Shown one piece after another: positions 4,496-5,763 of a stretch of DNA of 5,763 nucleotides. A program made the translations under genes and the position numbers. The notes beneath the pieces were generated by a model. That model ran no database searches. It had not been told where the DNA came from and saw only the letters and a list, made by a program, of their open reading frames with translations. Source of the stretch: an uncultured Bacilli bacterium (lineage in GTDB: Bacteria; Bacillota_I; Bacilli_A; RF39; UBA660). Every line of letters starts with the position of its first letter. Position 1 is the stretch's first letter. The stretch spans positions 1-5,763 of the forward strand of contig CANQCQ010000065.1 of NCBI GenBank assembly GCA_947589725.1, written 5' to 3'.

Positions 4496-5763
4496 ACCAA
4501 TGAGAGGAAGAATTCCAGAAAAGTCAAAAGACTTTAAAGGAAGTATGAAAAGATTAATTAAAAATCTTGATAAATGGAGAATCCTATTAGTTATTTCCCT
4601 TATACTTGCTATGTTTGGGGCAATACTTTCATTGATTGCTCCAAATAAATTAAGTGATTTAGCTGATACAATTAGTAAAGGACTTATGCCTAAAACAGAA
4701 AAATTAGAATTAATTAGTAAAGAAATTACAAAAAACTTATCTACGCAAGATATTAATACAAAAATACCTTTAATGTTAACAGACTCTAGTATAGATAAAG
4801 ATGATTTATTAAAATTTCAAAATATTCTAGAGAAGTTACAAAATACTAATAATAAAAATGAAAAAGCTTTATTATTTATGCAGATACCTGAAAGTATTAT
4901 GAAAAATCTTTTAACTGACATTACTGTTGATAATGTAAAAATAACAGTTAATGATCAATTAAAGATGTTTTCTATAATGTCAAAGATGGGAAATGAGAAG
5001 AATTCTTCCAAAGCCTTAAAGTTATTAGACACATTACCAAAATCTATATATAAAATAATTGAGCCTAGTATTGATTTAGAAAAAATTAAAAGTATTGTTA
5101 TATTAATGGCTTCTTTATATTTAATGAGTGCTTTATTTAATTATATTCAAGGATTTTCTTTATCAACTATTTCTAATAATTTTGCGAAAGATTTACGTAG
5201 TAGAATTTCTACTAAAATTAATTTATTACCACTTAAATATTTTGATACTCATGAAACTGGAGATATCTTATCAAGAGTTACAAATGATGTAGATACAATT
5301 GCTCAAAATTTAAATCAGTCTTTATCTAGTTTAGTTACATCTTTAACACTTTTCTTAGGTTCAATTATTATGATGTTTTATACTAATTGGATAATGGCTA
5401 TAACGGCAATTTTAGCAAGTACTATTGGATTTTGTTTTATGTTTTTAATACTTAATAAATCTCAAAAGTATTTTAGACAAAGACAAGAAGTTTTAGGTCT
5501 AATGAATGGATATATCGAAGAGATGTATTCTGGTCATAATGTTGTTAAAGCGTATAATGGAACAAACAAAGCAATAGATGAGTTCAATGTATTAAATTCT
5601 AAATTGTATAATGCAAATGTTAAGAGTCAATTTTTATCTGGTCTTATGCAACCAATTATGAATTTTGTAGGTAATTTAGGTTATGTTGCAGTATGTATTG
5701 CAGGTGCTTTATTAACTATGAATAATGTAATTTCCTTTGGTGTTATAGTTGCTTTTATGGTTT
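4488..5763 (+). CDS. ABC exporter half-transporter, partner subunit (TM288/BmrD-like), 3'-truncated
   Basis: This frame starts at ATG 4488, inside the end of the preceding ABC gene, and stays open to the window edge, giving 425 residues of what should be a protein of roughly 730. The N-terminus is proline/arginine-rich (MPRPMRGRIPEKSK). TM1 is about 30-52. A long hydrophilic segment (about 60-195) then precedes TM2 (about 200-222). Core exporter sequence follows, including YFDTHETGDILSRVTNDVDT (251-270) and the SG-x-NVVKAYNG coupling region (348-358). The 380-425 stretch parallels TM288. The insertion between TM1 and TM2 should face outside, since the N-terminus is cytoplasmic; TM288 has only a short loop there. 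The nucleotide-binding domain is not in the window. By family rule it should supply the catalytic Glu and switch His missing from the upstream subunit. Confidence 0.93.
   Translation, partial: MPRPMRGRIPEKSKDFKGSMKRLIKNLDKWRILLVISLILAMFGAILSLIAPNKLSDLADTISKGLMPKTEKLELISKEITKNLSTQDINTKIPLMLTDSSIDKDDLLKFQNILEKLQNTNNKNEKALLFMQIPESIMKNLLTDITVDNVKITVNDQLKMFSIMSKMGNEKNSSKALKLLDTLPKSIYKIIEPSIDLEKIKSIVILMASLYLMSALFNYIQGFSLSTISNNFAKDLRSRISTKINLLPLKYFDTHETGDILSRVTNDVDTIAQNLNQSLSSLVTSLTLFLGSIIMMFYTNWIMAITAILASTIGFCFMFLILNKSQKYFRQRQEVLGLMNGYIEEMYSGHNVVKAYNGTNKAIDEFNVLNSKLYNANVKSQFLSGLMQPIMNFVGNLGYVAVCIAGALLTMNNVISFGVIVAFMV

Noticed and set aside
1..5763. Mycoplasma-type code (TGA read as Trp)
   Set aside because: Trp codons seen are TGG and no frame needs TGA read-through. 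Stops used are TAA (four) and TAG (one).
1..5763. CRISPR array, tRNA/rRNA genes or insertion sequences
   Set aside because: There are no regularly spaced repeats, no cloverleaf-like or rRNA-like segments, and no transposase frame or terminal inverted repeats. The only long repeat is the paired leader and its genes.

Overview
The window is strongly AT-rich with compact genes, classic AGGAG-type ribosome binding sites and short intrinsic terminators ending in T-runs. It looks like a low-GC Bacillota-type bacterium, possibly one of the uncultured gut Bacilli/Mollicutes-like lineages. Tryptophan is read from TGG and no TGA interrupts any frame, so nothing points to the mycoplasma code. The taxon is an inference from composition and gene families. 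All genes are on the + strand.

The layout has three blocks. (1) Positions 2-538 hold the end of a manganese efflux pump gene (mntP) that begins just outside the window. (2) Positions about 567-2152 hold two consecutive single-gene units. Each has a leader, a gene for a small exported protein (704-1306 and 1532-2119) and an intrinsic terminator. The two proteins are paralogues. Their leaders share a 43-base stretch that is identical, although the proteins have diverged. The upstream regions also share TGTAAA boxes, including one large inverted repeat. (3) From about 2174 to the end there is an apparent operon: an extended -10 promoter, a structured leader, a small membrane protein with a C-terminal zinc ribbon (2265-2732), and two ABC exporter half-transporters (2735-4495, and 4488 to the window edge) whose frames overlap by 8 bases.

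The two ABC genes form a heterodimeric exporter of the TM287/288 (BmrCD-like) type. The first subunit has Asp in place of the catalytic Glu and Gln in place of the switch His, so it carries the degenerate ATP site. The partner should carry the catalytic residues, but its nucleotide-binding domain lies past the window edge. The partner also has a roughly 135-residue insertion between its first two membrane helices, which should lie outside the cell.

The least explained part is the tandem pair of exported proteins. Their layout (charged N-terminus, hydrophobic helix, Asn/Thr-rich junction, beta-rich domain) resembles TasA/camelysin-type surface proteins, but this is analogy only. No gap between genes exceeds 300 bases (the gaps are 165, 225, 145 and 2 bases).
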